64,000 nucleotides of DNA, from assembly GCF_021134715.1 (NCBI RefSeq), contig NC_060019.1, positions 7,006,001 to 7,070,000 on the forward strand, read 5' to 3'. How positions within the stretch are numbered: position 1 is the first letter of the stretch; every line of letters begins with the position of its first letter. Positions 20,815 through 32,321 of the stretch are shown in pieces. The DNA comes from Daphnia pulex. Its lineage: Eukaryota; Arthropoda; Branchiopoda; Diplostraca; Daphniidae. The translations under genes were made by a program, and so were the position numbers. The notes under the pieces are model-generated. The model ran no database searches. It was not told where the DNA came from and saw only the letters and a list, made by a program, of their open reading frames with translations.

Positions 20815-22348
20815 GACTATGTAGAAATTGAAAATGTTGAAATTTCTACTCCAGTATCTAACAAGAAGATTTATGAACCTGATTTGATTTCTGAATCCAC
20901 ACATAATTGCGTGGAAATGGCTGATTCCTGCGTTCATTCACTAAAACCTGGAACTGATGCTGAAACAGTAGAATCCCCAATTGCATTTCGCGGTCATTTG
21001 GTTTCATTTTATCATTTTTATACCAATAGTTGACTTATTGAAATTTTGTCACATGTGTTTCCTTAGAAAGTAAAGAAGTTGCATGCATCAGTTGGGAAAC
21101 TGCCTTTGATGGCATCTTTTAAAACTGTCCTTTTAGTGAGTGGGGTGGGCTTTTAATGATTGCAAATAGAACATCTTTTGAGTAGTAGTACAAAATTTAT
21201 TTAGAAAGTAGACACAAATGGAAAAGAAAGAATGTTGAGCATGTATTCAACATTTTTAAAAAATTGACATGTTAAAATCATCAACATCATTATTAAATGG
21301 GTGATCGGCGACATGTGTGGAAAAAGTAGATTTCAGTTATTGCACGATTTCCTCCAACAGCTGCATAGTAGATAACTGAATGTAAAGGAAAGAACTGTTT
21401 TAGTAAAGGAAATTAGGTGTTATATTCTATTTTCCGTTACCTTGTGTTCCTTGTAGCGCGCCCAGAGCGAAAAGAGGATTTTTGTTTAACATATTTCTTC
21501 CGATGCTTTTTCAGTTTATCATGACAAAGAAGTTCAGAAGTCAGTTCTACTTCGTCACAAAGTTTCTCTAACACCGTAGTCATTTTGTAAAATGGTAAGT
21601 TAGGGCCACCTGCCAACTGAAAATATACAAAATTAGTATACCCTAATTTAGATTTAGAACATTAATTTAGATGCAGAACATACGAAAAGTTCACTGGAGA
21701 ACTGTTCATTATTCATAATGCCACACGCTAAAACAGTTACTATAATGCATTATGTAAAGTGTAACATTTCGTAACTAAAAAATATGAAGAACTTCAAACT
21801 GTTTTTGATCATTTAAAAGTTAAAAGGATGACAACAGCGAAAGAGGATATTCTCGAAGAATTCGTCAAAGTGATAAAAACAATCGCTGATACCCTGGATG
21901 TTTTCCAAAATGAATAAAAAATATCTGTTGAATGTGTTACCGGTTTTAATTGTTTTAGAAGTGAAACTAATTGGTTTCCAAGAAGAAAAAAAAAAGTTTA
22001 CGACACCGACCTCCTGAAGCGAGAAGTTGAAAGACGTGGGAATAATGCTACACTTGAGTATGGAGTTAAGGACTAATTATAACAGAACCCAATGCAATTA
22101 TAATTCATCATGCTATTTTGGCCATTTATTTTATTTTATTTCTTTAGTAGAACACAAAACAGCCATATGACGAAGGAAGGTGCAGTGATTTTTCGCCACC
22201 GCTAGTAAAGAAACCAAAGGAGAAAAGATTCTTGGAAGTATTGAAAAAGAGGGTCTCGACTGATGTGAGTGAAGTAGAACGCTTCTTTAACGTCGGTGTT
22301 GGTGGATCCCTGGAAGATCTCCATTATTTTCCACCTGTAAAAAATTCT
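20815..22348 (+). other. Unidentified coding-like segments, plus strand
   Basis: Three blocks read like protein-coding exons but I do not recognise them. 20815-21033 (72 codons) encodes an acidic chain with ISTPVSNKKIYEPDLISEST. About 21777-21917 ends in LEEFVKVIKTIADTLDVFQN and stop. 22151-22348 encodes 66 codons with LEVLKKRVSTDVSEVERFF and LEDLHYFPPVKNS, bounded by TAG and GTAAGT splice-like signals. They may belong to one decayed gene or transposon, or to separate relics. Confidence 0.35.
21441..21616 (-). CDS. Unidentified spliced coding exon, minus strand
   Basis: An exon-like block with acceptor (TTTTCAG) and donor (GTAACG). It encodes LAGGPNLPFYKMTTVLEKLC, then EVELTSELLCHDKLKKHRKK and a basic end SFRSGRATRNT. 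I see no known domain. It overlaps the region of the plus-strand blocks but uses the other strand, so only one of the two readings may be real. Confidence 0.35.
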
Positions 22349-22601
22349 GTAAGTATAAGATCGTTCGTGCTAGCTAAGTGATAAAATTATGTTTATTTCT
22401 TCATTACTTTCATTTTATTTAGAAAAGTTGGTGTCATGAAGCCTTCTGTTTTTGTTTATTACGTAAATATACAGATTTGATGTGGCGTGATTTTTTACTA
22501 GAGCGGTGGGCGATTTCGTGAATTCGATCATTTTTTTTTGCGAGAGGAGAGCTGTGTTCCGCTTACTTTTGAGCACTGAGCGAGAAGCTCTGAATGTGCT
22601 C

Positions 22602-24764
22602 TCAAATCAGTGAGCTACTCCCAACTCTGCCTCTTGTGTATCTCCCCGCTAGATGGGAGCGAGCGAGCGGCTTCCGGATGTGAGAGCGAGGAGGATTCGG
22701 CGGCTTGAAAAAATTGAAACAATTTACAAAACTTTTTGGAGACTGTGGAATATCATGAATTACAGGAATTTCCATAGCCTTGAAAGAAATGGAATTTAAT
22801 TGCCAAAATTCTAGATTGTTCGAAAGTGTATTAACAATTTGTGTGCCTATTGTTTTCGAATCTAATACATTAAGATTGAAAAGATTCTCAGAATTCATAA
22901 ATTTTCTTCCCATGAAATATACTTCTCCTTCTCTGTTTTCAACAACATTTTCAATCAAAATTACAGAATCATCATCAATTACCACACAGTTGTCTGGGCT
23001 TTTAAAAATTAATCTCAATTTTTGAAAAATTACCCTTTCAAATTGCTGCCCACGTAGGCCATGAATCATTGGCCCATTTTTATGTTCGTAAATAACTTTG
23101 ATTAAATTTTGATTGGTGGATATCTTTTAAATCGGGAGATTGGAGCGCAATTCCATTACACGATTCACAATTTGTTGAAGGGGTTTCGCGCACTTGCGAA
23201 CCAAATTTTTTAGTTTACCAATGTGGTTTTCAAAAGAAAAGCAGCTGAACATTTCAAGTGCTCCGAGTCTTTTGCATTCATTTACCAAGTGTATAAGGTT
23301 ATGAACGTTATAACTAAGAAATTGATCTCCGTAATTGCTGACAGACTTCTGAATAAACAGAGTCAAGAGACTGTGTGCATAGTCAATGTTAGCTTAAACT
23401 TCCACGCTTCATTTTCAAGACAGAATTCTGATCGCCACGTGAAGCAAAATGAAATGTTGGTTTATAACTTCATCGGGAAGGCGATTTTTTAAGACTATTG
23501 GGAAAATATAAAGCAAAAGTAACCTGAATTCGGTAGCTTTAAACCGAGAGAGTTCATTTAGCGTTCGAGTCTTTCGAGAAAATTCCACACTGACCAATGA
23601 TTCAATTCTCACAAGAATTTTTGAGATTTAATTCATTTGTTGCCAAGACAACCTTACTTCATGCTTTTTCTTCTATGCACCAAAATGTATATCAATTTAC
23701 GCTTAACTCTCAAGTAAACAAGATGCATTGGATCTATGCAAAAGTCGTCAACCATATTGATCGACAAATTTTTCAAATTAGAAAATCCACTATGATGATC
23801 AATTTGATCTCGATCATGAAAACATTCGTCAGTTCTCAATATCGCATCTATTTTTGGATAGATTACCCTACCGCCTTTGCCAGTTTTGTTCCGTACATAT
23901 ACGTACACCTTCAACTTCGCATTTCATGCACCCATAAGACGCTTCACAAGGCTTGACATTTTTAATAAAACTACAAGCAAAAAGATTCTACTCTAATTTT
24001 AATGTGACATCCCTTGATGTGAAAACCCTCGTTCATTAATTTAGAAATTTCATCATAAAATGTTTTAGATAAGAAATATCATGATAAATAATGATAAAAC
24101 CAATGTCAAAACATTGCGCTCTGTCCATGCAAATTTTACCAAGTATAGGCCACAACTGACTATTTGTGCTCTATCCAAACGACGTCCCATCACAACCAAC
24201 TAACATCTTGAGTTCATGACTGTTCAAAGTAAATGTAGCGTTAATTGAATTTAAAAAACATACAATTCCATCCAAAATATTAAACCCGTAATAAAATCCC
24301 GGGCTTACAGCAATCACATGAACTTTTTGAGGAGTGCCTAGCAAAATATCCAAACCCAATGACAAAGGCGTCTTTTTAAAAAAATTCTGGCGGTCGATTG
24401 CGTTAAAATTTCTGTCAATGTCCGAATGTACATCCCAATCATCTACATCATCAACTAAGTCTTCATCAAAATCCGGAGCTTCACAAAATTGAAAGTCAAA
24501 GTCCAAAAAAATTTCGGAATCCACATCGACTTCTTCAAGAAAGTTAACGTCAGATTCTGAACTGATATGGATGGATGAATGGATGGAATGATTATCATCA
24601 TTCTCAACTCCATCGTCCATTGTTTCATGAAAATCATCATTACCTAACACATCGTCGATGGAAAAAGCAAGTGGGACAACATTTTCTACTTCAGCAACTC
24701 TTTTAGTTCTGCCATCAACTGCATCACTGGGTTCATCAACAAAGTCAAAGAAGTATGGCTCCAC
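22602..24764 (-). mobile_element. Tnp2/CACTA-like transposase relic
   Basis: Reading leftward from 24764: an acidic N-terminal region of about 130 residues (DVDDWDVHSDID), then the transposase hallmarks STNSQLWPILGKI (about 24150-24110), MVDDFCIDPMHLVYL (about 23740-23700), YNVHNLIHLVNECKRLG and FSFENHIGKLKNLVRK (about 23310-23200), and C-terminal blocks to 22602. These blocks, in this order, are typical of Tnp2-type transposases of CACTA/EnSpm-like elements in animals. The frame is broken by stops and shifts, including a TAG just before STNSQLW, so it is not functional. Its 5' edge touches the LINE fragment at 24765. A relative on the other strand lies at 49.3-51.8 kb. Confidence 0.75.
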
Positions 24765-25005
24765 CTCCTTCTCATATGCTGGCCCAGCAATCTGGAACTC
24801 ATTGCCCTTTTTCGTGAGATCTTCTAAAACGTTAGCACAGTTCCGCTCCTTCCTGAAAACTCATCTCTGTCGTGTTGCTTTTGAAAACTGAAATTTATAT
24901 GCTTTCTCTTCCCCAAGTTATTGCCGTGCCTTTTTCCATATTATTTGTAATACGTTTGTAGCACGTTAAATATTTATTACATTATTATTATTATTATTAT
25001 TATCA
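24765..25005 (+). mobile_element. LINE 3'-end fragment with ATT-repeat tail
   Basis: The plus strand encodes FSYAGPAIWNSLPFFVRSS and FRSFLKTHLCRVAFEN, then stop at 24891. This is the usual C-terminal signature of non-LTR retrotransposon ORF2 proteins (CR1/L2/Jockey-like: AGP.IWNSLP..VR, F...LKTHLF). A short 3'UTR ends in an (ATT)n tail at about 24977-25003, as expected for CR1/L2-type 3' ends. It is 5'-truncated. Confidence 0.75.
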
Positions 25006-25682
25006 ACCGCATCACTTCTTCTTCCAATAAATGCATCTGTTCTTCAAAGAATGTTGTAACTCTTCTAGATCATTGTATTGGTCCCCAAACATCCTTTTGC
25101 TTTCGCTTTGGCATTTTAGATTACAAAGTCAACTTAAACTACCCTTGAAAGCAGCACAAAATATGAAACACCACTAAAAAACAATAAACTTACAGTGTTC
25201 TGGTAATTTCTAAATAAAAATTTGGAAGCGTAAATGGAAGTAACCTTGTATATGGTGGGAAGAATCCAAGCATGTTTATAAATTTCTGACGTAGGATTTC
25301 CTGTCCAGAACTAGAAAGATAAACGCTGCTTCATTTATACCTAAATGCAAAGGAAAAAGTTACATCAAATAACAGTGTGCTAAAATTACGTAGCTTTAAA
25401 CTTTGTTGATACCTTTTGGCCATGCTTTTGGCTATCATAACAATCTACAAGATATTGGAAATATGGAAATAGGCAGACAAATTTCCTTCATTAAAACCTC
25501 TTCAATAAAATACGCACCAAATGCAGAACACACACAACTAGAATATAAACAGAAATATTTATGTGTAAATTTGGTGGCCAGTATATGTAATGTGTAGTTA
25601 TGCCATTGAAATTTCCAATTATTGTCGAATAACTGTCAAATTATATAAAAAATTAAAACTTAAAAATTGATTACAAAATTAC
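25006..25682. other. AT-rich stretch without a recognisable gene
   Basis: Only short frames are present, for example 64 codons at 25403-25597 with no known domain. I see no repeats or splice-bounded coding blocks. Confidence 0.4.
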
Positions 25683-26560
25683 GTAATTTTGTATTTGTTC
25701 AACCATACAGTCACGCCAAACAGCAGTAAAAAAATTGCAAAATCCACTGTGAAAATACCATCAATTACAACTCCACTTGCTGGACCATCCAGAATATAAG
25801 GTAAAAAAACTGGTTTTATAACTATTGAGTCGTGTCCACACTCGGTTTATAATTGGTGTCCAGTAACATGAGTACCACATTTTATTTTTATTAGATAAAA
25901 AAAAAGATATAATGCAATCAACAATGTTAGAAGCTGTTCAACCCAAGCGATGTCTTTCCAGAAAAGTAATTCGATCCAAGAACAGATGAATGATGATGAT
26001 AATTACTCGGACAAAATTGAAGAAGGTGGGATTGACCAACAAGAAGAGGACAGTTTAACTCAAACCAAAAAGTCAATAAAGATGAAAAGTACACGTGTTA
26101 AAAGAAAATCTTCATCTAAAGCTACAAAGCTTCCTGTGCCACCTCCTACGCGACGAAGCAAAAGTAAGAATGGTAAGATTGAAGCGTGGATGAATAAAAA
26201 TGTATTCATTAAGTAATTCTGTATTTGTTCAACCATACAGTCAGACCAAACAGCAGTGAAGAGATAGAACCATTCACTGTAAAAGTACCATCAGTTAAAA
26301 CTGCACTTGCTGGGTAATCTGGACTATCAGGTAAAAAGACTGGTTTCACAATTATTAAGTCATTTCCAAACTCTGGTTATAATTTTTTTTCGGTAACATG
26401 AGTACCCCTTTTTTTATTGTAATTAGAAAAGAAAAAAGACAGATGTAATGCATTTAACAATGTTGGGAACTGTTCAACCAAAGCGATGCCTTTTTCAGAA
26501 AAGTAATGCGATCCTAGAAAAGCAGTATGATGATATACACAGTGACAGTGGCAGTAGCGA
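25683..26560 (+). repeat. Diverged tandem duplication, about 320 bp units, 529 bp apart
   Basis: 25683-26010 and 26212-26560 are collinear. Both begin TGTATTTGTTCAACCATACA, then CCAAACAGCAGT, AGTACCATCA-like and GTAACATGAGTACC blocks, and both carry an ATG frame with VQPKRCL. After this, copy 1 opens a Lys/Ser-rich frame (25950-26216, with TRVKRKSSSKATKLPVPPP) and copy 2 an acidic frame (26448-26714). The unit resembles the 5' part of a transposon or gene duplicated in place. Protein function is unknown. Confidence 0.7.
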
Positions 26561-27139
26561 AGAAGGTAAGATTGACGAACTATATTTCCCTTTTGAGCAT
26601 AATTATTATTTAATTGCTTACAACTTCTATCACGTAAGATTTTCCTGGGAAAACTCATGGCGATACAAACGATATGCAAAAGTATCCCACCTTACTGGAA
26701 TGATTTGCATATGATGACCACTCTTTTCACTCCCCGGCCAACGCCATCACCAAGTCTTTGTGAGCGGCTGTACAACAGTCAACATTGTCACATTCGAGAA
26801 ATTATAAAAAGAATGGTACAAATTTTTACTATTAATCGACAAATAATGTTTGCACTTTTAAATTGTTTGTAATTAACTTGTACGTCTTACGTGTAGTAAC
26901 TCGTACAATAAACGTGTAGGTCTTCTACAACATTGTTGTTGGCTAACACTTCAATAACGTGACGAAGGGAAGCTTAATACTTAATACTTAGTACTAGCGA
27001 TCTCGATGTCATAAGATTTTTTTTTAGATTCAATAATAAATATTTAGAGGTAGAAATGCAGAAGGCTGGAGAGACCAGGGCATATCCATCAAGTTGTTTC
27101 AGAATGATCTTTTTGAAAAAAGATACAGTGATCAAGCAA

Positions 27140-27340
27140 GTAGGAGACTTTTGGTTCTCGTGATATTTCACGATTTTCAACCGTGATTATCTCGTGAACG
27201 AAAAAAGATAAAAATCCGGACTTTATTCCATTAGAATCGCCTAGTGATTTTCCTTTTTCGGATCACGATCCCAAAACGACCTCCGGAAAAAAGGGGGTAT
27301 TTCGGTGTGGTTGAGTGGGAGTTTGCTTGTTAATATCAAT
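27140..27340. repeat. Dispersed repeat, copy A (inverted partner at 60960-61205)
   Basis: Long blocks are shared with 60960-61205 in reverse orientation, such as TTCAACCGTGATTATCTCGT, GAACGAAAAAAGATAAAAAT, CCCAAAACGACCTCCGGAAA and AAAGGGGGTATTTCG. The copies differ by small indels and a variable middle. No coding potential is seen. Confidence 0.85.
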
Positions 27341-27405
27341 TCCCTGTTTTGGTTATTTAATTTCGTCAATAACGGGCGTTTGTAGGACATTCATACCATA
27401 CTTTT

Positions 27406-28430
27406 CTAGCTGATGGTTGAAAATATTGTTATTAGATTGATTTGGTTAAAAGAAGTGCGAAATTGCATCTCCAAGTTACCAATGGTAAAATATAAAAAAA
27501 ACAACTTATTGCTAAAAACCTTGATGCTTAGTGCACCACAAATTTGTACTTCATTGAGATAAAGATGAATTTGAATTGCATGGGGTTGAGGTTGAAATAA
27601 ATGATTTTCTAAATAGGAAAAGCAATCTTCAAAATGAGATAAGAGATCAGGTGACTTGAATTTATCAGAAAATATTTTTTCATAAACGTCATCCATTGAC
27701 AAAAGAACTTTCAACTGGGAAATGAAGGGGACAACTACATATTCTTGCTTTTTAAAGGTTTGAGGTTTTATAGTTCGCACACGACCGTAATCCTGGGTTA
27801 GTTGAGGGAGTAGTATTTTGATGGGACTAATCATACCAAAATATTTTGTGTCGTATTGATACTGTCTACATTGGGTTTTGAGCCCCTGAAAAGGATCCGG
27901 TGCAAACAGAGATTTGTACAGCTCTGCAAGTTGAGCAACACACTCAGTGTGTGTGCACCCATAATCTTAATTCTTTTGTTGTTTCCATCAGTCTTCAAGT
28001 CCATTTGGTTAAATATCCACTCATATGAGAGGTTCAGAAGATAAAGGGCAGAATGGCAAGTAGGCACCCAACCTACGTATAAAATTTGAAAGAGAGGCTA
28101 AACACTTACTGCTGATTATTTGGAGGATTCAAATCTAGGATGAGATAATTTTCTAAAGTGTGTGATGAACACTCAAACTGCAGGTCGCTGTTAACACTTT
28201 CTGGTCTTAGTTTTTATCAGGCCAGAAATCATTGCTGCAACTTCATTGTTGAAGAATAAAAAGGTGTTTTCTTAGAGCACTTTTGATTCGAAATTGTTTC
28301 TCGCACTCAAAGCAAGGTGCCTTGAAATCTGAATTCCCTCTGTGTACCTCTCTATAGCGAGAAAGCATTTGTTGCTTCATTCTTGTTTGTGCATTGCAAT
28401 CAACTTAAGGACATGAGGTTTCTAAATTTA
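27406..28430 (-). mobile_element. Zinc-finger transposon-protein relic
   Basis: Reading leftward: a C2H2 finger (CFECEKQFRIKSALRKH, about 28325-28275), a middle block (MGAHTLSVLLNLQSC), and a block with VVVPFISQLKVLLSMDDVY, SHFEDCFSYLENHLF and LYFTIGNLEMQFRTS (27834-27406). The last block resembles a conserved central domain of zinc-finger transposon proteins common in fish and cnidarian genomes (YVPLL..L..LL ... LQLLLYYDE ... YYTLGN). Stops and frame breaks separate the pieces. The assignment is from pattern memory, so the exact superfamily is uncertain. Confidence 0.5.
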
Positions 28431-28827
28431 AATAATATTAGTAAATAAGTAAGTAAAGAAACGTATAATATCAATAAATAACATAGTACGAACTAAAAGC
28501 ATGATCCATATTGTAAATATAAGTCTGGGTTGTTTGGTAGCTCGAATTTGAATACCTTACGCACCATAAGTCTGAGCTGTCAAACTAAACAGTTTACCAG
28601 TGTACGGAAAATAAAGGATAATTAAAGTACTTTTTTCGGATTAGCAACTCCGACTATATTTTACATTTTCAATGTGACTTCCAAAGAGCCTTTTTTAGTG
28701 TGATGTGTCTTTAATAGGACTTACAAACTCCTTTTTTAGGTTAAAAACCACAAGTCTAAAACGTCGTTTTTCGGGTCAAACCCCGATTCTAAACATCGTC
28801 AAAGGCGATTTTCGGAAAGGTTTTTAA

Positions 28828-29070
28828 CAGTGTAAAGCCAAACAAACCACGTTTAGTGTTCGACGCTGCCAGCAGACATGAAGGAGTTAGCCTCAACGAC
28901 GGCCTCATTAATGGACCGTCGCTACTAACTAATCTGCATTACCTGCTAGTCAACTTCAGGGAACGTCCCTGCCCAATTTCCATGGGCATTAAAAAGGTGT
29001 TTTTACAGGTTCGCGTGAGAGAAGAGGATCAAGCCCCCTTGGAAAAAACTGTATGGGTGACCCTGCAACC
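28828..29070 (+). mobile_element. BEL/Pao retrotransposon reverse-transcriptase fragment
   Basis: The plus strand encodes SVKPNKPRLVFDAASRHEGV, SLNDGLINGPSLLTNL and FRERPCPISMGIKKVFLQVR. This is the start of the Pao-type RT palm domain (VFDAS...GVSLND.L..GPDL, then A..ADI..MFHQV). The aspartate expected at the ADI position is replaced (MGIKKVF), so this copy is dead. The match fades after about 29060. Confidence 0.8.
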
Positions 29071-29469
29071 CGCGGATTTCTTTATCTTTAGCCCCCAACA
29101 TTTTCTGTCCCTTCAACGTCCTTTGGTTACGTCCATTGTTTGTCCACATTAGGACATCCTTGGGCGCGACATTTGGATGTCCCGCGTACGGACTCAGGAC
29201 GGAACGATGGGATATCTCTCTATCCAGAAAGGACACATACAGTCCGCCCTGGCAACATAAAATTGCTAGCAGGGTCTTTGTCGGAAATATCCATTTCGCG
29301 CCCAATTTCTTAACACATTGCAACGTTTAACCCCCTTTATTCTAACGCCCCCCACTTTATTCTAAAAATCACTAGAAGCGACTTGGCTCCGCCGAGGTAG
29401 GTCGCAGCTTCTCTCTCTCTTGCCCTCTCTTTTCAGACGTCGCCTCGCCTGCATCACTGCAGGTTGACT
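29071..29469. other. Unassigned stretch with pyrimidine-rich end
   Basis: Overlapping frames exist on both strands (29003-29323 minus, 29136-29330 plus) with no recognisable domain. A CT-rich tract with CTCTCTCTCT runs lies at 29408-29510. It may be further degraded retrotransposon sequence. Confidence 0.3.
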
Positions 29470-29862
29470 TTATCCCTCTCTCTCGCAGTTCTCTCTCTCC
29501 CCTTTAATTGCTATCACTATGACTCTAGCAGAGGGCTCCTTACTCTTCTCGCAGATCAAATTTGGCACAATTTCAGTGGCAGATTTTTCTATGATGGGAG
29601 CATCCTCTAAAGAACAGGCCGCATCAGTTTGGCTTTGTATCCCTGCTCCATTGGTGTCCTTCTCTTCCAATTTACGAATCTCTTCTTTTTCCAAAATGTC
29701 AGAATCAGTAATTTTAGCACGAATGTCAGACATCAGATTTTCGAGCTCTTCAATCTCCCCTTCAACAGTATAAAAAATTCCTTTCAATGGCCGCTTTGCA
29801 GAATAATTCTCATTGGGCAGATTCCTGTGATCACATTTCATAATAAAAACGCAGTAAGACAC
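29470..29862 (-). CDS. Unidentified acidic coiled-coil-like ORF
   Basis: An uninterrupted 130-codon frame with EGEIEELENLMSDIRAKI and ILEKEEIRKLEEKDTNGAG, strongly charged and helix-prone. I see no known domain, and its start lies in a sequence that is repeated at 31088-31150. It could be part of a retroelement Gag-like region or a chance frame. The compositional bias toward Glu/Lys heptads is its best support. Confidence 0.3.
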   Translation of the reverse strand: MSYCVFIMKCDHRNLPNENYSAKRPLKGIFYTVEGEIEELENLMSDIRAKITDSDILEKEEIRKLEEKDTNGAGIQSQTDAACSLEDAPIIEKSATEIVPNLICEKSKEPSARVIVIAIKGERENCEREG

Positions 29863-31150
29863 ATCAAATTAGACAACTCACTTGACATTCAGAATACTTA
29901 GTGGAAGAACCCTTTCAGCTGATGTAAAGCAATCGATTGCTATCTTGTACATTCTGATGTACGATTTTGAATGTTATGCGTTGCCCGAGTTGATAGTGCG
30001 TGCGGGCCAACGTTCTAAACAAACAATTAATTTTGTATTTCAAGAGTTAGGTTAAATTGCTTAAAAAATTAAAAAACCTGCTGATCCAAAACTTTTCGAA
30101 TTTCCAGACAAGCAGTTAAGTGAAGCACTTCAAAATTCACGTTTTGATTAGCATCAATCTAAAATGACTGTATATAGTTCACTCTCTACCAAGTGAAAAG
30201 TCGTCAGTTTAGTGCGCAATAATTGTAAAAGCTATCATCCGTCGTTGTATTATGCAAAGTAATACTATCTTCACCAAAGGCTGTACAGCGACGATTCTCC
30301 CTTTCGTTTTGACCGAAATTTATTCTAAATAGTAGCGGGAACCTTTTATTGTACATCATGTGTTAATATTCGATTTCGTGTCGTGAAAATTGTTGGGACC
30401 TTCTATTGGCTTAAAGTGGAGTGGGTAAATACAATTTTCCCGAGGAATTGTTAACGAATTTCATAAGTTACAGGATGACATTTTCGCAATTCAGCTTTTA
30501 ATAATTACAAAATACATAGATGGCTAAATTATTTTAATGATTAGACTTGCAATTACCTTAGTCATTGAACATGATTCCAAAGATGAGTGTGACAATCAGT
30601 TCCCAGAACTGAGTTGATTAACCATTTAGTCACCCCATCATGTTATCATCAACCAACGGGAGTTAATTGCATTAACGATTGAATAAATAAAATGAAATTT
30701 TTTTAGTTATGAGCCTTATTTTAATTGATCACAATCAGTAAATCTGACTGTCAACATAACGTTGCTATTTGCGAACCAGTCCATCAATTCTAGTTAAAAT
30801 CGTCAAGTGTGTTTCGTGATATTGGCTAGATTGATTTTCACTTCACAGAATGTTGAATGTGCAATATTGAGAGGCTTTCTATTGAATTATTTGACCTCTG
30901 TAAGTTGATTCGATGAGGTGTCCGTATAAATATAACCAATCTCTTTATCTCCGGTCGTGTTTGTACCTAAATATTTAGCAGTGTGGCGGGAATTTTTTCT
31001 TCATCACATGTTTGTATTCGATTATGTGTCGTGAACATTGTTGGGCACCCTTATTGGCGTCAAGTGGAGTGGGTATAAACAATATAAACATTTCATAATA
31101 AAAACGCAGTAAGACACATCAAATTAGACAAACTCACTTGACATTCAGAA
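29837..31150. repeat. Nested direct repeats spaced 0.65 and 1.25 kb
   Basis: A block of about 60 bp at 29837-29897 (CATTTCATAATAAAAACGCA onward, to TTGACATTCAGAA) recurs almost exactly at 31088-31150. A second pair, about 30327-30432 and 30978-31078, shares TTCGATT..GTGTCGTGAA, ATTGTTGGG and AAGTGGAGTGGGTA. Together they suggest a composite duplication or the terminal repeats of a decayed element. No open frame is evident in between. Confidence 0.7.
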
Positions 31151-31194
31151 CCACTCAATTTTCCCGTGTAACTCGTTTGCATGTCCATTTTATT

Positions 31195-31735
31195 TTTCAG
31201 ATTCCGTTCCCTTGTTTTCAGCCGCGGGTTTTGATTAACACTTGGATCATGTAACCAAGGATTAGGATTTTTCGAATGAATATTACGAGTAATTGTGTCG
31301 TTGAAGACTCTTTTACATCAAGGGATTGTGCAATGGTATTTAAATTCCTCATGACATGTTCTTTGATGGCGTAGCAGAGCATATCTTGAAGAGAATAAAG
31401 TTTCCACGTTGTTAAGAAAGCAGCATTCGTCACACTTTAACCTTTTCTTTTGCTCAGATTCCGTGATTTGCCTTTTTCTTTCTTCTTCTAAATTCCGTTC
31501 CCATGTTCTCAGCCGCGGTTTTCGAATCACACTTGGATCATGTAACGTAGGATAAGGATTACTACAATGAACATTAAGAGTTTTTAGTTCACTAAAGACT
31601 CTATTGCATCCGTGGATTGTGCGCTGGTATTTCTTTTCACCATGACATGATCTTTGATGGCGTAGCAAAGCAGATCTAATTTTGTATGAATTTAGACATT
31701 CATCACACTTAAACTTTTTTTTCCTTCATTTTTCT
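31195..31735 (-). pseudogene. Duplicated C2H2 zinc-finger repeat, interrupted by TGA
   Basis: Reading leftward there are two tandem units of about 293 bp. Each has a C2H2 finger followed by a conserved segment. Unit 1: KFKCDECLNSYKIRSALLRH ending in H-x4-H, then HGCNRVFSELKTLNVH and NPYPTLHDPSVIRKPRLRTW. Unit 2: LKCDECCFLNNVETLFSSRY with a 5-residue insertion in the finger, then LLRHQRTCHEEFKYHC. Its second half is cut by an in-frame TGA (near 31316), after which CKRVFND and NPNPWLHDPSVNQNPRLKTR continue in the same frame. An in-frame TGA also sits upstream, near 31736. Probably a decayed zinc-finger gene or transposon. Confidence 0.65.
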
Positions 31736-32321
31736 CTTCATGCCATTTTGGATGCATTTCTGGTAGCTACAACTTTTGCAAGAAGCCAACGGGAGTATGA
31801 AACGATTCAATACGTTTGACTCGCCTTTTGTTGCACGTATCATTTTATCCTTTCCAAGTAACTGAAGTAGTTTGTGTAGCTAGCTTGTTCCTGTTTGTTA
31901 GAATCCATAAATGGGTAAAAATAAAAACATTTTAGCACCTCCACACAAGTTTCCTTTTCAACATGTCTCTTTTCATGCCAACAGACCAGTTACATAGGTT
32001 CCTGTGTGTGTGTGTGTGAGTGTTTGTGGGAAGGTGCTGTGGTCTCTCTGTAGATTGGGTAAGGCCTTCGTCGATTATTATTGAAGAATAATTCAACGTG
32101 TATTATTTGGGTCATTTTTTGTTGCTGCCGTTGTTACATCTCCTACCGGTTTGTTGATCCTCGTTAAAGTCGTCAGCTTTCGTCCCATCCCAGTTTTCTG
32201 ACCCTCTTATGAACGTCAGCTTTCGGTTTGTCAATCTTCCTAAGGATGGTCAGCTTCGTTTCGTTTATTCCACGGTTCTTTAATTTACGTTTGTTTTTTC
32301 CGTCCTGAAGTTGCATTTCAG
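31736..32321. other. Noncoding stretch with short GT microsatellite
   Basis: A short TGTGTGTGTGTGTGAG run lies near 32005. I see no gene. Confidence 0.4.
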
